A stretch of 64,000 nt of DNA from Gentiana macrophylla (lineage: Eukaryota; Streptophyta; Magnoliopsida; Gentianales; Gentianaceae): contig CM047814.1 in the NCBI GenBank assembly GCA_026214975.1, forward strand, positions 19,429,541 to 19,493,540, read 5' to 3'. Positions 62,257 through 64,000 of this stretch are shown here, in pieces. How positions within the stretch are numbered: the first letter of the stretch is position 1; every line of letters starts with the position of its first letter. A model generated the notes under the pieces. The model ran no database searches, was not told the origin of the DNA, and worked only from the letters and a program-made list of their open reading frames with translations. A program made the position numbers and the translations under genes.

Positions 62257-62674
62257 ATGCCAAGAAGAGGACAGGATCCTTGGTCACAACATCATCACCT
62301 AATCCATTTCGGACCACATCGTAATGTACAGGTGGATATCAACAATATACGCAATGAAATGCGAGAAGAATTTGACAAAATATGGACAGCAATTGGACAA
62401 CAGGAAAACACAATTGGTAGAGAAATCGGATTCCTTAAAAAAAAAGGTCAGCATTCTAAAAGAGAAGATGAACGAAGTTATTCGACTATGCAATGATGCA
62501 TACAAAATTGGAGTAAACCTGGCACACACACTTATCTACTACAACTTCATGCCGTGGATGCATTCAACGAGGATACCCCTGATAGCAAGAGGAATAAAAA
62601 ATCACTTAGGAGGGCTAGATAACGACAGCATTCCATTAAGAGACTATGTGGAAAAAATTATTATTGAGTTTTAA
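62257..62674 (+). pseudogene. Unknown small protein gene with frameshift at an A9 run
   Basis: The first frame (62,257 on) begins MPRRGQDPWSQHHH and is coiled-coil-like (INNIRNEMREEFDKIWTAIG). A nine-A tract at 62,437-62,445 shifts it out of a second frame that continues with coding-like sequence (EKMNEVIRLCNDAYKIG, then GGLDNDSIPLRDYVEKIIIEF) to a stop at 62,674. A one-base change in the A tract would join them into about 138 aa. It may be a genuine frameshift mutation, a homopolymer sequencing error or, less likely, slippage. A TATA-like box lies upstream. No family recognised. Confidence 0.4.
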
Positions 62675-63044
62675 ACTAAGTTGTTTGTGAAGATGAAGGG
62701 TTTGCAGTTTTTACGTTTTATTTTTAATTTCAGTGTTTTGGTATTAAAAAAACCATATGTTACTACGCATTATTATTACAATAGTTAGTACATGTTACAT
62801 TGCGTGTTATTACGATTATTACTACAACATTATTTTCATGTCTTATTTTACCATTAAGTATGTTCACTTGTCTTTTAAGTCCAACACATCTTTTAAAAAA
62901 CAACCGGACACAAACATTACTAATGAATACAACCAATTAGTATTACCCAACAACAACCAACTATTACCATTGTTGTTAAAAAAAATCATGTATTAATCAG
63001 TAACATTATTTAAATAATTTCATAATTGGTATATAATCTAGTAA
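62675..63044. other. Intergenic before satellite
   Basis: AT-rich, holding the presumed 3' region of the small ORF. No further feature was seen. Confidence 0.4.
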
Positions 63045-64000
63045 AATGAAAAGCGATCATTTAGAGTACCTTACGAGTCCATACTAGTCATGAGCAATGA
63101 AAAGCGATCATTTAGGGTCAATACGGGTCAAGGTATCCTTAATCGAACCAAAAGTAGGTTTAGAGTACCTTACGAGTCCATACGAGTCATGAGCAGTGAA
63201 AAGCGATCATTTAGGGTCAATACGGGTCATGTATATCTTAATCGTTAATTAGTAGTAGGTTTACGATGACCTTACGAGTCCATACGAGTCATGAAAGCGA
63301 AGAAAATCGATCATTTAGGGTCAATACGGATCATAGGTATCCTTAATCGAACCAAAAGTAGGTTTACAGTACCTTACGAGTCCATACGAGTCATGAGCAG
63401 TGAAAAGCGATCATTTAGGGTCAATACGGGTCATAGGTATCCTTAATCGAACCAAAAGTAGGTTTAGAGTACCTTACGAGTCCATACGAGTCATGAGCAG
63501 TGAAAAGCGATCATTTAGGGTCAATATGGGTCATAGTATCCTTAATTGAACCAAAAGTAGGTTTAGAGTACCCTACGAGTCCATACGAGTCATGCAAAGC
63601 GAAAAGCGATCATTTAGGGTCAATACGGGTCAAGGTATCCTTAATCGAACCAAAAGTAGGTTTACATGCCCATACGAGTCATGAAGCGTGTGGCGATCAT
63701 TTAGGGTCAATACGGGTCAAGCGTATCCTTAATCGAACCAAAAGTAGGTTTGCGTACCTTACGAGTCCATACGAGTCATGGCGATGAAAAGCGATCATTT
63801 AGGGTCAATAAGGGTCATGTATCCTTAATCGTTAAATGGTAGTAGGTTTACGATGCTTACGAGTCCATACGAGTCATGAAAGCGAAAAGCGATCATTTAG
63901 GGTCAATACGGGTCAAGGTATCCTTAATCGAACAAAAAGTAGGTTTAGAGTACCTTACGAGTCCATACGAGTCATGAGCAGTGAAAAGCGATCATTTAGG
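63045..64000. repeat. 100 bp tandem satellite with TTTAGGG in each unit, runs off window
   Basis: About ten units of about 100 bp. The order is AAAAGCGATCATTTAGGGTC, AATACGGGTCA, CCTTAATCGAACCAAAAGTA, then CTTACGAGTCCATACGAGTC. Two neighbouring units are exactly 100 bases apart (63,371 and 63,471). Variant units (ATCGTTAATTAGTAGTAGG, near 63,240 and 63,825) occur twice, hinting at a higher-order arrangement. Almost every unit has the plant telomere heptamer TTTAGGG. The frames open across it are repeat artefacts. Confidence 0.93.

Noticed and set aside
63500..63787. 95-codon ORF in the terminal array
   Set aside because: Frame across 100 bp satellite units; repeats itself.

Overview
This is a eudicot-like plant nuclear window: AT-rich, with multi-exon GT-AG genes, many plant transposable element families, and long simple-sequence runs. 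The first 14.4 kb is gene-rich. It holds a SINA-type RING E3 ubiquitin ligase (+, 3 exons, 307 aa), a PTI1-like receptor-like cytoplasmic kinase (+, 7 exons, 371 aa) and a CCR4-type poly(A) deadenylase (-, 11 exons, 602 aa). All three models were assembled exon by exon, and every splice phase closes. The kinase and deadenylase genes converge on a 1.3 kb spacer.

From 14.9 to 20.1 kb lies one copy of a 1.5 kb segmental duplication whose second copy is at 59.86-61.36 kb. The first copy is split by a 3.7 kb Mutator-like element with a 9 bp target duplication. That element carries a broken piece of a 2-oxoglutarate dioxygenase-like gene and a 1.7 kb minisatellite with 15-18 bp units. The second copy is the intact empty site.

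20.5-23.2 kb is a decayed retromer VPS26-like pseudogene (-) cut at its 5' side by LTR-type sequence. 23.8-31.2 kb holds two degenerate Ty1/copia elements in the same orientation, each ending just after the reverse transcriptase YVDD motif. 31.5-37.5 kb has a duplicated small cysteine-rich secreted peptide gene: one dead copy (31.5-31.9 kb) and one apparently intact copy (36.2-37.3 kb). L1-like fragments, a SINE, a Stowaway-like MITE and a hAT MITE lie between them. 37.9-39.4 kb is a large fold-back element. A 5'-truncated LINE (about 39.9-40.2 kb) sits between 64 bp direct repeats, and a SINE lies at 41.1 kb.

42.7-51.8 kb is a 9 kb minus-strand LTR retrotransposon with primer-binding site and polypurine tract but no recognisable gag/pol, so it looks like a large non-autonomous derivative. 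55.0-59.6 kb is the 5' part of an Athila-type Ty3/gypsy element, running into a 100 N assembly gap. The last 2.5 kb holds two small ORFs of unknown function, each behind a TATA-like box, followed by a 100 bp satellite that runs off the window.

The only probable functional protein genes are the three at the left, the cysteine-rich peptide gene and possibly the two small ORFs at the right. The rest is repeat-driven. All homology calls are from recognition of the translated sequence; no database search was run.
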